Shown piece after piece: positions 51,721-61,183 of a stretch of 64,000 bases of DNA. A model generated the notes under the pieces. It was not told the DNA's origin. It did no database searches and worked only from the letters and a program-made list of their open reading frames with translations. The DNA is from Burkholderia diffusa (lineage in GTDB: Bacteria > Pseudomonadota > Gammaproteobacteria > Burkholderiales > Burkholderiaceae), in assembly GCF_902499115.1 (NCBI RefSeq), contig NZ_CABVPN010000009.1:62001-126000 (forward strand), written 5' to 3'. The position numbers and the translations under genes were made by a program. Within the stretch, counting starts at the first letter, position 1, and the number at the start of each line of letters is the position of its first letter.

Positions 51721-52886
51721 ACCTGACCTATACGCCGCAACAGCAGGCGTTCCGCGCGGAAATCCGCGAATGGCTCGCCGCGCACGTGCCGCGCGAGCGG
51801 CTGCCGAGCTTCGACACCGAGGAAGGCTTCATCGCGCACCGCGAATGGGAGCGCACGCTGCATTCGGGGCGCTGGAGCATGGTCACGTGGCCGCGCGAGC
51901 TGGGCGGGCGCGGTTGCGACCTGATCGAGTGGCTGATCTTCGAGGAAGAGTACTGGCGCGCCGACGCACCGATGCGCGTGAACCAGAACGGCATCTTCCT
52001 GCTCGGCCCGACGCTGATGGATTTCGGCACGGCGGAGCAGAAGGCGCGCTTCCTGCCGGCGATGGCGGCGGGCGAGCACGTGTGGGCGCAGGGCTGGTCG
52101 GAGCCGAACGCGGGCTCGGACATGGCCGCGATCCGCACGACGGCGATCCGCATCGGCGACGAATACGTGCTCAACGGCCAGAAGATCTGGTCGACACGCG
52201 CGGTGTGGGCCGACTGGCTGTTCGGGCTGTTCCGCAGTGATCCCGAATCGTCGCGTCACCACGGGCTCACGTTCCTGATGGTGCCGCTGTCGACGCCGGG
52301 CATCACGGTGCGGCCGATCCGCCAGCTGAACGGGCAGACGGGCTTCGCGGAAATCTTCTTCGACGACGTGCGCGTGCCGGTCGAGAACCGCCTCGCGGCC
52401 GAAGGCGCGGGCTGGCAGGTCGCGATGGCGACGGCCGGCTTCGAGCGCGGGTTGATGCTGCGTTCGCCCGCCCGTTTCCAGCGCACCGCGCAGGCGCTGC
52501 GCGACCTGTATCTCGCGCACCGCGACAGCGCGGATCGCGACCCGACGCTGCGCGAACGCGTGGTGTCCGCGTGGATGGATGCGCAGGCGTACGCGCTGTC
52601 GACCTACGCGACCGCGAGCCGGCTGCTGAAGGGCGGCCATATCGGCGCGGAGTCGAGCACCAACAAGGTGTTCTGGTCGGAACTCGATTTGCGGATGCAC
52701 CAGACCGCGCTCGACATCCTCGGCGCGCACGGCGAGGTCGTCCCGCAGTCGGCCGCGCAGCACGCGATGCTCGGTCACTGGCTCGACGGCTTCCTGTTCG
52801 CGCAGGCCGGCCCGATCTATGCGGGCACCAACGAGATCCAGCGCAACATCGTCGCCGAACGGATGCTCGGCATGCCGCGCGCGTAA
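51717..52886 (+). CDS. FadE31-like acyl-CoA dehydrogenase, catalytic subunit
   Basis: 389 residues with GGAGG upstream. ACAD motifs: WSMVTWPRELGGRGCDLIEW, WAQGWSEPNAGSDMAAIRTT, GQKIWSTRAVWADW, IYAGTNEIQRNIVAERMLGM. The Glu in AGFERGLMLRSP is the likely catalytic base, since the usual YEGT position is Ala here, as in alpha subunits of steroid ACADs. Together with the next gene, which lacks such a Glu, it probably forms an alpha2beta2 enzyme on a C/D-ring CoA ester. Confidence 0.85.
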   Translation: MNLTYTPQQQAFRAEIREWLAAHVPRERLPSFDTEEGFIAHREWERTLHSGRWSMVTWPRELGGRGCDLIEWLIFEEEYWRADAPMRVNQNGIFLLGPTLMDFGTAEQKARFLPAMAAGEHVWAQGWSEPNAGSDMAAIRTTAIRIGDEYVLNGQKIWSTRAVWADWLFGLFRSDPESSRHHGLTFLMVPLSTPGITVRPIRQLNGQTGFAEIFFDDVRVPVENRLAAEGAGWQVAMATAGFERGLMLRSPARFQRTAQALRDLYLAHRDSADRDPTLRERVVSAWMDAQAYALSTYATASRLLKGGHIGAESSTNKVFWSELDLRMHQTALDILGAHGEVVPQSAAQHAMLGHWLDGFLFAQAGPIYAGTNEIQRNIVAERMLGMPRA

Positions 52887-52921
52887 GCGCGCAGGCGCCA
52901 CCCTCACTGAACGGACATCGT

Positions 52922-53989
52922 ATGGATTTCGTATTCGATGAAGACCAGGAAGCGCTCGCGGACAGCGTGAAGCGCCTGCTGATGACCGAGATGACCCCGG
53001 AGCTGATCCGCGAGCTGTGGGCCACGCCGACGGGCCGCTCCGACGCGCTGTGGTCGCTGTTCGCGTCGCAGGGGCTGACCGCCGTGTCGGTGCCCGAGAC
53101 GCACGGCGGTCTCGGCCTGACCGAAGTGGAATGGGCGTTGCTCGCGCAGACCTACGGTTATTTCGGCAGCCCGGAGCCGTTGCTCGACACGGCGCTCGTG
53201 TCGGCCGGCGTGCTCGCGCGACTGCCCGCCGCGGACTGGCGCGACGCGCTGCTGCGCGACATCGCCGAAGGGCGCGCGCGTGTCGCGCTCGTGCATCCGG
53301 TGAACCCGTATGCGGCCGACGTTCACGTCGCGCAAACGCTGCTGTGCGAGCACCGCGGCGAGCTGCACCGCGTGGATCCCGCGCAGTGCGCGTGGCGCCC
53401 GGTCGACAGCGTCGACCCGTCGCGGCGCCTGTTCACGCTCGACTGGGAGCCGTCGGCGGCCACGCGCATCGCGAGCGCCGACGAAGCCGCGCCGCTGCTC
53501 GATCGCGCGCTCGACCACGGCGCGTTTGCGGTCGCGGCGCAGCTGCTCGGCCTCACGCAGCGCGTGCTCGACGTCGCGATCGACTACAGCGCGCAACGCA
53601 AGCAGTTCGGCAAGGCGATCGGCTCGTACCAGGCGCTCAAGCATCTGCTCGCCGACGTCGCGATTCGCTATGAGTTCGCGCGGCCGGTGGTGGCGCGCGC
53701 GGCCCGGGCGATCGCCGACGATCATCCGCAGCGCGCGGTGCTGGTGTCGCACGCGAAGCTCGCGGCGACCGCCGCCGCGCAACTGGCCGCGCGCCACACG
53801 ATGCAGGTGCACGGCGCGATCGGCTACACGTGGGAGCTCGACCTGCAGATCTTCATGAAGCGGATCTGGGCGCTCTCCGGCAGCTGGGGCGACAACGCAT
53901 TCCACAAGGCCCGCGTGGCCGACGCGATCGTCGGCCAGGCATTGCCGATCGGCCCCGCGCAGACTTTCGACTTCGAGGAAACCCACTGA
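52922..53989 (+). CDS. FadE32-like acyl-CoA dehydrogenase, partner subunit
   Basis: 355 residues, shorter than full ACADs. It keeps the N-terminal helical domain and the C-terminal FAD-contacting part (DYSAQRKQFGKAIGSYQALK, HGAIGYTWELDLQIFMKRIW), but the middle beta domain is reduced and no catalytic Glu is seen at the expected helix (AQLLGLTQRVLD). Such truncated subunits pair with catalytic ones in steroid ACADs. The stop overlaps the thiolase start. Confidence 0.83.
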   Translation: MDFVFDEDQEALADSVKRLLMTEMTPELIRELWATPTGRSDALWSLFASQGLTAVSVPETHGGLGLTEVEWALLAQTYGYFGSPEPLLDTALVSAGVLARLPAADWRDALLRDIAEGRARVALVHPVNPYAADVHVAQTLLCEHRGELHRVDPAQCAWRPVDSVDPSRRLFTLDWEPSAATRIASADEAAPLLDRALDHGAFAVAAQLLGLTQRVLDVAIDYSAQRKQFGKAIGSYQALKHLLADVAIRYEFARPVVARAARAIADDHPQRAVLVSHAKLAATAAAQLAARHTMQVHGAIGYTWELDLQIFMKRIWALSGSWGDNAFHKARVADAIVGQALPIGPAQTFDFEETH

Positions 53990-55140
53990 TGAAACAAGCC
54001 TATATCGTCGACGCGCTGCGCACGCCGACCGGCCGCCGCAAGGGCAGGCTCGCGCACGTGCATGCGGCGGACCTCGGCGGCTTCGTGCTGAAGACGCTCG
54101 TCGAACGCAACGCGATTCCGGCCGACGAATACGACGACGTGGTATTCGGCTGCGTCGACACGATCGGCCCGCTCGCCGGCAACATCGCGCGCACCTGCTG
54201 GCTCGCGGCCGGGCTGCCGCTGCAGGTGCCGGGCGTGACGGTCGACCGCCAGTGCGGCTCGTCGCAACAGGCCGTGCATTTTGCCGCGCAGGCCGTGATG
54301 AGCGGCGTGCAGGACGTGGTGGTGGCGGGCGGCGTGCAGACGATGACGCAGATCCCGATCTCGTCCGCAATGACGAGCGCGGCGCCGCTCGGCTTCAACG
54401 ACCCGTTCTCGGGCAGCACCGGCTGGCGCGCGCGCTTCGGCGACGCGCCGGTGTCGCAGTTCGTCGCGGCACAGCGGATCGCCGATCACTGGAACCTGTC
54501 GCGCGACGCGATGGAGCGTTACGCGCTGGAAAGCCACCGCCGCGCGGTGGCGGCGATCGAGGCTGGCCATTTCAAGCGGGAAATCGTGCCGCTCGAAGGC
54601 GTGATGCACGACGAAACGCCGCGACCCGACACGTCGCTGGAAAAGATGGCGACGCTCGAACCGCTGATGCCGGGCGGCTCGCTGACGGCCGCCGTCGCAA
54701 GCCAGACCTGCGATGCGGCCGCCGCGTTGCTGATCGTGTCGGAGGACGCGCTGAAGCGCTACGGGCTCACGCCGCGCGCGCGCATTCACCACCTGAGCGT
54801 GCTCGGCGACGATCCGCTGTGGATGCTCACCGCGCCGATCCCGGCGACCAAGGCCGCGTTGAAGAAGAGCGGGCTCGACTGGTCGCGGATCGACGTTGTC
54901 GAAATGAACGAGGCGTTCGCGTCGGTCGCGCAGGCGTGGCTCGCCGACACGCGCTTCCCGCACGAGAAGACCAACCCGAACGGCGGCGGCATCGCGCTCG
55001 GTCACCCGCTCGGCGCGACCGGCGCACGGCTGATGACGACACTGCTGCACGAACTGGAACGTATCGGCGGCCGTTACGGATTGCAGACGATGTGCGAAGG
55101 CGGTGGCCTCGCGAACGTCACGATCATCGAGCGCCTGTGA
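53989..55140 (+). CDS. fadA6: FadA6-like thiolase
   Basis: 383 residues. The active-site set is complete: Cys89 in DRQCGSSQQ, His in GHPLGATGARL, Cys in LQTMCEGGGLANV. Segments GCVDTIGPLAGNIARTCWLA and SGVQDVVVAGGVQTMTQIPI resemble FadA6, which cleaves the last C/D-ring-derived beta-ketoacyl-CoA after ring opening. It overlaps the ACAD gene (TGATG) and is followed by an SDR gene with a GGAGG ribosome site. Confidence 0.87.
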   Translation: MKQAYIVDALRTPTGRRKGRLAHVHAADLGGFVLKTLVERNAIPADEYDDVVFGCVDTIGPLAGNIARTCWLAAGLPLQVPGVTVDRQCGSSQQAVHFAAQAVMSGVQDVVVAGGVQTMTQIPISSAMTSAAPLGFNDPFSGSTGWRARFGDAPVSQFVAAQRIADHWNLSRDAMERYALESHRRAVAAIEAGHFKREIVPLEGVMHDETPRPDTSLEKMATLEPLMPGGSLTAAVASQTCDAAAALLIVSEDALKRYGLTPRARIHHLSVLGDDPLWMLTAPIPATKAALKKSGLDWSRIDVVEMNEAFASVAQAWLADTRFPHEKTNPNGGGIALGHPLGATGARLMTTLLHELERIGGRYGLQTMCEGGGLANVTIIERL

Positions 55141-55181
55141 GCGCGGCACTTTCACGATCTCTCGATCCAGGAGGCACAAGC

Positions 55182-56060
55182 ATGGGAATCTGTAACGGAC
55201 GCACCGCCATCATCACCGGCGCCGGCGGCGGGCTCGGGCGCGAATACGCGCTCGCGTTCGCGGCCGAAGGCGCGGCGGTCGTCGTCAATGACATCCGCCA
55301 CGAGGCCGCGCAAGCCGTGTGCGACGAGATCGCACGACGCGGCGGCCGCTCGCTCGCGAATGCCGACGACATCACCAGGATCGATACCGCGCAGCAGATC
55401 GTCGATGCCGCGCGCGAAGCGTTCGGCGACGTGCACGTGCTGGTCAACAACGCGGGCATCTGCCGCGACAAGATGTTCACCAGCATGACCGAAACCGACT
55501 GGGATGACGTGATGCGCGTGCATCTGCGCGGCCACTTCTGCCTGTCGAACGTGCTGGCGCGCGTGTGGCGCGACGCCGCGAAGGCCGGCAATCAGGTCGA
55601 CGCGCGCATCGTCAACACGAGTTCCGGCGCCGGGCTGCAAGGGTCGATCGGTCAGTCGAACTATGGCGCGGCGAAGGCCGGCATCGCGGCGCTCACGCTG
55701 ATGCAGGCGGCCGAGCTGCAGCGGTACGGCGTGCGCGTGAACGCGCTCGCGCCGGCCGCGCGCACGTCGATGACCGAAGGCGTGTTCGCCGACATGATGA
55801 AGAAGCCCGAGGACGGCGGCTTCGACTACTTCGATCCGGCCAACGTCGCGCCGCTCGTCGTGTGGCTCGGCAGCCCGCTGTCGGCCGATGTGACGGGCCA
55901 GGTGTTCGAGGTCGCAGGCGGGATGATCGCGGTCGCCGAAGGCTGGCGCACCGGCCCGAGCGTCGACCGTGGCGCGCGCTGGGCGCCGGCCGAGGTCGGC
56001 CCGGCGGTCGCGCGGCTGCTCGCCGACGCGCGTCCCGCGCAGCGTGTGTACGGGAGCTGA
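55182..56060 (+). CDS. SDR-family hydroxyacyl-CoA dehydrogenase type
   Basis: 292 residues. Classical SDR: TGAGGGLGREYALAFAAEG, NNAG (LVNNAGICRDKMF), catalytic Ser in NTSSGAGLQGS and intact Y-x-x-x-K (SNYGAAKAGIAAL). The C-terminal extension (about residues 240-292) is typical of the SDR group related to HSD17B4 and to Rv3548c of the mycobacterial cholesterol region. It probably oxidises a beta-hydroxyacyl-CoA in the ring pathway. Confidence 0.85.
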   Translation: MGICNGRTAIITGAGGGLGREYALAFAAEGAAVVVNDIRHEAAQAVCDEIARRGGRSLANADDITRIDTAQQIVDAAREAFGDVHVLVNNAGICRDKMFTSMTETDWDDVMRVHLRGHFCLSNVLARVWRDAAKAGNQVDARIVNTSSGAGLQGSIGQSNYGAAKAGIAALTLMQAAELQRYGVRVNALAPAARTSMTEGVFADMMKKPEDGGFDYFDPANVAPLVVWLGSPLSADVTGQVFEVAGGMIAVAEGWRTGPSVDRGARWAPAEVGPAVARLLADARPAQRVYGS

Positions 56061-56063
56061 GGC

Positions 56064-57305
56064 ATGGATCTGGCGCTCACCGACGAACAGGCGATGATTC
56101 GCGACGCGGCGGCCGACGTGCTCGCCGAACGTAGCGCGTCCGCCGACGTGCGCCGCGCGCTCGAGCAATCGGCCGGCCGCGACGACACGCTGTGGGCCGC
56201 GCTCGCAGGCGAGCTCGGCTGGAACGCGCTGTCGCTGCCGGAGGCGGCAGGCGGGATGGGGCTCGGCGCGGTCGAACAGACCCTGTTGATGGAACAGCTC
56301 GGCCGGCGCGTCGCGTGCGTGCCGTATTTTTCGACCGCGTGCCTGGCTGCGACCGCGCTGGCGAGCTGCCCCGACTCGCCGCACGCGATCGGCTGGCTCG
56401 CGAAGATCGCCGAAGGTGCATGCAGCGCGACGCTGGCATTGCCGTTCGAGCTTCCGGCCGGTGCCGGGCAGTTGCCGGTCGTCGCGGAAGAAGCAGCGGG
56501 CGGCTATGCGCTGTCCGGCACGATCGAACAGGTGATCGACGGGGCGCGCGCCGATCTGCTGCTGATTCCCGCGCGGATCGCGAACGAAGGGCAGTCGATC
56601 GGCCTGTTCGCGATCGACGTCGCTACGGCGCCCGGCCTGCGCATCACGCCGCTCGACACGCTCGACGCGACGCGGCCGATCGCGCGCATCGTCCTCGACG
56701 AAATCCGTGTGAACCGCGACGCGTTGTTCGCCGTCGGCGCCGTTGCCTGGCAGGTGCTCGAGCGCGCCGGATGGTTCGCGGCGCTCGCGCTGGCCGCCGA
56801 GCAGCTCGGCGGCGCACAGCAATGCCTCGACCTGACGCTCGACTACACGGGCCAGCGCGTGCAGTTCGGCCGCGCGATCGCGTCGTTCCAGGCCGTCAAG
56901 CATCGCTGCGCGCAGATGATGGTGCTGATTGAATCCGCACGCTCGGCCGTGCTCGGGGCGGCGCACGCATGGGATGCGGAAGCGGGCGGGGCGGTGCCGG
57001 GCGCGGCGTTGCGCGGCGACGTCGCGGCCGCGAAAGCCGCCGCGAACGACGCGTATGCGTTCTGCGCGCAGGAAGCGATCCAGTTGCACGGCGGTGTCGG
57101 CTTCACGTGGGAATACGACCCGCATCTCTACTTCAAGCGCGCGCAGGCGTCGCTCGCGCAGTTCGGCAGCACGCCGCAACTGCTCGAATGGCTCGCACGC
57201 CACGCGATCGACGGCGACACGTCGCGGCGCGAGGCGGCACCGACATCGGCACAGGCGTCGATGGCCACGCGTGCGTCCGCCGCGCGCACGGGAGCACTCC
57301 AATGA
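56064..57305 (+). CDS. Acyl-CoA dehydrogenase, partner (FadE33-like) subunit
   Basis: 413 residues. ACAD fold with MDLALTDEQAMIRDAAADV and a C-terminal DYTGQRVQFGRAIASFQAVK, QLHGGVGFTWEYDPHLYFKR. The helix that would carry the catalytic Glu reads ALAAEQLGGAQQCLDLTLDY and no FERG motif is present. The last 35 residues are an Ala/Arg/Thr tail. It overlaps the FadE30-like gene (ATGA), forming the second dehydrogenase pair of the cluster. Confidence 0.82.
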   Translation: MDLALTDEQAMIRDAAADVLAERSASADVRRALEQSAGRDDTLWAALAGELGWNALSLPEAAGGMGLGAVEQTLLMEQLGRRVACVPYFSTACLAATALASCPDSPHAIGWLAKIAEGACSATLALPFELPAGAGQLPVVAEEAAGGYALSGTIEQVIDGARADLLLIPARIANEGQSIGLFAIDVATAPGLRITPLDTLDATRPIARIVLDEIRVNRDALFAVGAVAWQVLERAGWFAALALAAEQLGGAQQCLDLTLDYTGQRVQFGRAIASFQAVKHRCAQMMVLIESARSAVLGAAHAWDAEAGGAVPGAALRGDVAAAKAAANDAYAFCAQEAIQLHGGVGFTWEYDPHLYFKRAQASLAQFGSTPQLLEWLARHAIDGDTSRREAAPTSAQASMATRASAARTGALQ

Positions 57306-58504
57306 ACAGCGAAACGCGCGAACAGCAATTGCGGCACGAAGTCGCCGACTGGGTGCAGTCGCATCTGACCGGCGAATTCGCCTGCCTGAAATTTCGCGGC
57401 GGCCCCGGCGACGAGGAAGCGTTTCCGGAACTGCGCAAGGCGTGGGAACGGGAACTGGCGCACGGTGGCTGGACCGGCCTCGGCTGGCCGACCGACTCGG
57501 GCGGCCGTGGCTTCACGGTCGCCGAGCAGGTGATCTTCCACGAGGAATATGCGCGCGCCGGCGGCCCCGGCCGGATGGGCCATATCGGCGAAGGGCTGCT
57601 CGGGCCGACGCTCGTCGCGTGCGGCACCGACGACCAGCGCGCGCGCTTTCTGCCCGGCATTCTCGCCGGCACGCAGTTCTGGTGCCAGGGCTACTCGGAG
57701 CCGGGCGCGGGCTCCGATCTCGCGAACGTGCGCACGCGTGCCGAGCAGGACGCGGACGGCACGTGGCACGTGTACGGCCAGAAGGTGTGGACGTCGCTCG
57801 CGCACGATTCCGACTGGATCTTCGTGCTCGCGCGCACCGATCCGGCATCGAAGGGCAACAAGGGGCTGTCGTTCCTGCTGATGCCGCTCGACCAGCCGGG
57901 CATTGAGATCCGCCCGATCAGGCAGCTCAACGGCGGCGCCGAATTCAACGAAGTGTTTTTCGACGGTGCGCGCGCGCAAGCACGCGACCTGGTCGGCGCG
58001 CCGGGCGACGGCTGGCGGATCGCCATGACGCTGCTCGGCTTCGAGCGCGGGATGTCGACGCTCGGCCAGCAGATGCAGTTCGTCCGCGAGCTCGAATGGG
58101 TGATCGACGCCGCGCGGGAATCGGGCGCCGATCGCGACCCGGTGCTGCGCCAGCGGATCGGCCGCGCGTGGGCCGGGCTGCGCGTGATGCGCTACAACGC
58201 GCTGCGGATGCTGTCCGGCGCGGACGACGCGAACGGCGGCGCCACCGCACCGCTGCGCCGCGAGGCGCTGATCTACAAGTACTTCTGGTCGAACTGGCAC
58301 CGCGACCTCGGCCAGCTCGCGATGGACGCGCTCGGGCCGCGCGCGAACGTGATCGATCCGGCCGACGAGAAGCTCACCCATCTGCAGCGCGTATTCCTGT
58401 TCTCCCGTGCGGACACGATCTACGCCGGCACCAACGAAATCCAGCTCAACATCATGGCCGAGCGCGGGCTCGGCATGCCCAGAGAACCACGAGGCACAGC
58501 ATGA
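57302..58504 (+). CDS. fadE30: FadE30-like acyl-CoA dehydrogenase, catalytic subunit
   Basis: 400 residues. Motifs: GEFACLKFRGGPGDEEAFPE, WCQGYSEPGAGSDLANVRTR, GQKVWTSLAHDSDWIFVLAR, AEFNEVFFDGAR, LLGFERGMSTLGQQMQF (catalytic Glu in FERG), IYAGTNEIQLNIMAERGLGM. These match the FadE30 group, which dehydrogenates a HIP-CoA derivative at the start of ring C/D beta-oxidation. It is adjacent to the IpdF-like gene, the same neighbour as in mycobacteria. Confidence 0.87.
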   Translation: MNSETREQQLRHEVADWVQSHLTGEFACLKFRGGPGDEEAFPELRKAWERELAHGGWTGLGWPTDSGGRGFTVAEQVIFHEEYARAGGPGRMGHIGEGLLGPTLVACGTDDQRARFLPGILAGTQFWCQGYSEPGAGSDLANVRTRAEQDADGTWHVYGQKVWTSLAHDSDWIFVLARTDPASKGNKGLSFLLMPLDQPGIEIRPIRQLNGGAEFNEVFFDGARAQARDLVGAPGDGWRIAMTLLGFERGMSTLGQQMQFVRELEWVIDAARESGADRDPVLRQRIGRAWAGLRVMRYNALRMLSGADDANGGATAPLRREALIYKYFWSNWHRDLGQLAMDALGPRANVIDPADEKLTHLQRVFLFSRADTIYAGTNEIQLNIMAERGLGMPREPRGTA

Positions 58505-59301
58505 CCGAACCCCAGATCCAGAAAGCGCCGGCCTACGTGCCGGGCCACCAGCTGCTCGCCGGCAAATCGGTGCTGATCACGGCCGCCGCCGGCGCCGGCA
58601 TCGGCTTCGCGGCCGCGCGCCGCTGCGCGGAGGAAGGCTGCCGCGCGCTGTTCATCTCCGACATCCACGAGAAGCGCCTCGAACAGGCAGTGGAGACGCT
58701 GCGCGCCGAAACGGGGCTGCGGCAGGTCTACGGCCGCCTGTGCAACGTCGCGGTCGAGGACGACGTGCAGGCCCTCGTGGCCGATGCGCAGGACAAGCTC
58801 GACGGCGTCGACGTACTGATCAACAACGCCGGGCTCGGCGGCGCCAAACGCATCGTCGAAATGGACGATGCCGAATGGTCGCGGGTGATCGACATTAGCC
58901 TTACCGGGACGTTCCGGATGATGCGCGCGATGCTGCCGCACATGCAGGCCCGCGGCCGCGGCGCGATCGTCAACAACGCATCGGTGCTCGGCTGGCGTGC
59001 GCAGGCGGAACAGGCGCACTACGCGGCGGCGAAGGCGGGCGTGATGGCGCTCACGCGCTGCGCGGCGCTCGAGGCGTCGCCTTACGGGGTGCGCATCAAC
59101 GCGGTCGCGCCGAGCATCGCGATGCACGATTTTCTGAAGAAGTCGGCCCCGGCCGACTTGCTGAATCAACTGGCGTCGCGCGAAGCCTTCGGGCGCGCCG
59201 CCGAAGTCTGGGAGGTCGCGAACGTGATGGTGTTCCTTGCAAGCGATTACGCGTCGTACATGACGGGCGAAGTGCTGTCGGTCAGCAGCCAGCACGCATG
59301 A
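58501..59301 (+). CDS. ipdF: IpdF-like short-chain dehydrogenase
   Basis: 266 residues. Motifs: TAAAGAGIGFAAARRCAEEG (cofactor loop with an AAAG variant), LINNAGLGGAKRIVEMDD, NNASVLGWRAQAEQAHYAAA (Ser and Y-x-x-x-K intact), GVMALTRCAALEASPYGVRI, YMTGEVLSVSSQHA. The NASVLGWRAQ stretch and the C-terminus strongly resemble IpdF, the 5-hydroxy/5-keto HIP-CoA dehydrogenase. Both ends overlap neighbouring genes by 4 nt. Confidence 0.87.
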   Translation: MTEPQIQKAPAYVPGHQLLAGKSVLITAAAGAGIGFAAARRCAEEGCRALFISDIHEKRLEQAVETLRAETGLRQVYGRLCNVAVEDDVQALVADAQDKLDGVDVLINNAGLGGAKRIVEMDDAEWSRVIDISLTGTFRMMRAMLPHMQARGRGAIVNNASVLGWRAQAEQAHYAAAKAGVMALTRCAALEASPYGVRINAVAPSIAMHDFLKKSAPADLLNQLASREAFGRAAEVWEVANVMVFLASDYASYMTGEVLSVSSQHA

Positions 59302-59786
59302 TGGAGACGACCCTCGACCCCGTGCGCGCGACGCCCCGCGTGTTCGCGCATCCCGATGAACTCGCGGCGGCCGTCGGCTGCACGCTCGGCGCGAGCGCGT
59401 GGCTCGCGATCGACCAGATCCGCATCGACGGCTTCGCCGACGCAACGGGCGATCACCAGTGGGTGCACGTCGACCCGGTGCGGGCGAAGGACGGCCCGTT
59501 CGGCGCGTGCATCGCGCACGGCTACCTGACGCTGTCGCTCGTCAACCATTTCCTGCCGCAGATCGTGCGCATCGACGGCGCGCGGCTCGGCGTCAACTAC
59601 GGCTGCGACAGGATCCGTTTCCCGGCGCCGGTGAAGGTCGGCGCGCGCGTGCGGGGCGTCGGCGAGCTGCTGCGCGTCGAACCGCTCGACGGCGGCGTGC
59701 AGGCGTGGATCCGCGTGACCGTCGAGATCGAAGGCGAAGGCAAGCCCGGCTGCGTTGCCGACACGATCAGCCGTTACTACTTCTAG
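59298..59786 (+). CDS. MaoC-type (R)-specific enoyl-CoA hydratase
   Basis: 162 residues. The hot-dog fold hydratase motif is clear: FADATGDHQWVHVDPVRA (catalytic Asp and His), then HGYLTLSLVNHFLPQ. A single-domain MaoC acts as a homodimer, adding water to 2-enoyl-CoA. The start ATG overlaps the ipdF stop; a second ATG follows immediately. Which intermediate it hydrates is unknown. Confidence 0.87.
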   Translation: MMETTLDPVRATPRVFAHPDELAAAVGCTLGASAWLAIDQIRIDGFADATGDHQWVHVDPVRAKDGPFGACIAHGYLTLSLVNHFLPQIVRIDGARLGVNYGCDRIRFPAPVKVGARVRGVGELLRVEPLDGGVQAWIRVTVEIEGEGKPGCVADTISRYYF

Positions 59787-59809
59787 TTCCAGATTCAGAG
59801 AGCCAGCTC

Positions 59810-61015
59810 ATGGAAGACGCAGTCATCGTTTCCGTCGCACGCACGCCGATCGGCAAGGCGTTTCGCGGCATGTTCAACGACACCGAGGCGCCCGCGCTGG
59901 GCGGCCACGTCGTGCGCACCGCGCTCGAACGCGCGGGCGTCGCGCCGGCCGACGTCGATGACGTGCTGATCGGCTGCGCCGCGCAGCAGGGTACGCAGGG
60001 CTACAACATCGGCCGCCTGTCGGCGGCGGCGGCGGGGCTGCCGGCGTCGGTGCCCGGCATGGCGATCGACCGCATGTGTTCGTCGGGCCTGATGTCGATC
60101 GCGAGCGCCGCGCGCAGCATCGGCGCGGGCGACGCGCGGATCGTCGTCGCAGGCGGCGTCGAATCGATCTCGCTCACGCAGAACAAGCACAAGAACGGCT
60201 ACCGCGCGCGTTCGCAGGCCGTGCTCGACCTCCAGCCGGCCGCGTACATGGCGATGATGGAAACCGCCGAGATCGTGTCGCGCCGCTACGGGATCTCGCG
60301 TGCGGCGCAGGACGAATTCGCGCTGCAGAGCCACCAGCGCACCGCTGACGCGCAGGCGGCCGGCCGCTTCGACGCGGAAATCGCGCCGCTCGACGTGACG
60401 CGCGCGCTGTTCGACAAGGAAGGCAACCTGACCGGTCACGAGGCCGTGCGCGCGGCGCGCGACGAAGGCGTGCGCGCCGATACGACGGCCGAGCGGCTCG
60501 CGGGGCTCAAGCCATCGTGGAGCGGCGGCAAGGTCGTCGAGCAGGGCGAGTTCGTGACGGCCGGCAACGCGTCGCAGCTGTCGGACGGCGCGGCGGCGGT
60601 GGTCGTGATGTCGCGCGCCGAAGCCGCGCGTCGCGGGCTCGCGCCGCTCGGCACCTTCCGCGGGCTGGCCGTGGCCGGCTGCGAGCCGGACGAGATGGGC
60701 ATCGGCCCGGTGTTCGCGATCCCGAAGCTGCTGGCGCGCTTCGGGATGACCGTGCGCGACGTCGGGCTGTGGGAGCTGAACGAGGCGTTCGCGTGCCAGG
60801 CGCTGTATTGCCGCGACACGCTCGGCATTCCCGACGAGCGGCTGAACGTCGACGGCGGCGCGATCGCGCTCGGCCATCCGTTCGGGATGTCGGGCACGCG
60901 GATGACGATGCACGCGCTGCTCGAAGGCGCGCGCCGCGGCGTGCGGCATGCGGTCGTGACGATGTGCATTGGCGGCGGGATGGGTGCCGCCGCGCTGTTC
61001 GAGGTCGGTGCGTAA
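59810..61015 (+). CDS. Acetyl-CoA acyltransferase (thiolase)
   Basis: 401 residues. The active site is intact: Cys90 in DRMCSSGLMSIAS, His in GHPFGMSGTRM, Cys in VTMCIGGGMG. The GMSGTRM loop and IGGGMGAAALFE ending distinguish it from the FadA6-like enzyme at 53989. It could act on the earlier propanoate side chain, on a sterol or bile-acid side chain, or on a late linear product. The 168-bp gap after it (61016-61183) shows no gene. Confidence 0.85.
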   Translation: MEDAVIVSVARTPIGKAFRGMFNDTEAPALGGHVVRTALERAGVAPADVDDVLIGCAAQQGTQGYNIGRLSAAAAGLPASVPGMAIDRMCSSGLMSIASAARSIGAGDARIVVAGGVESISLTQNKHKNGYRARSQAVLDLQPAAYMAMMETAEIVSRRYGISRAAQDEFALQSHQRTADAQAAGRFDAEIAPLDVTRALFDKEGNLTGHEAVRAARDEGVRADTTAERLAGLKPSWSGGKVVEQGEFVTAGNASQLSDGAAAVVVMSRAEAARRGLAPLGTFRGLAVAGCEPDEMGIGPVFAIPKLLARFGMTVRDVGLWELNEAFACQALYCRDTLGIPDERLNVDGGAIALGHPFGMSGTRMTMHALLEGARRGVRHAVVTMCIGGGMGAAALFEVGA

Positions 61016-61183
61016 CGGCATTCGACGCAGCCGCACCGGCGGCCGGACCGGCAGCCCGGAACGGCCGCCATCCATTCGGAACCATGCGAGGCCGCGGCAA
61101 CGACCGACGGCCCGGAGACTTGCAGCGGCAGGGCGAGCGCGTCGGCGCTGGCCCGGGCCGCTTGCCAGGACAGGAGACAACCG

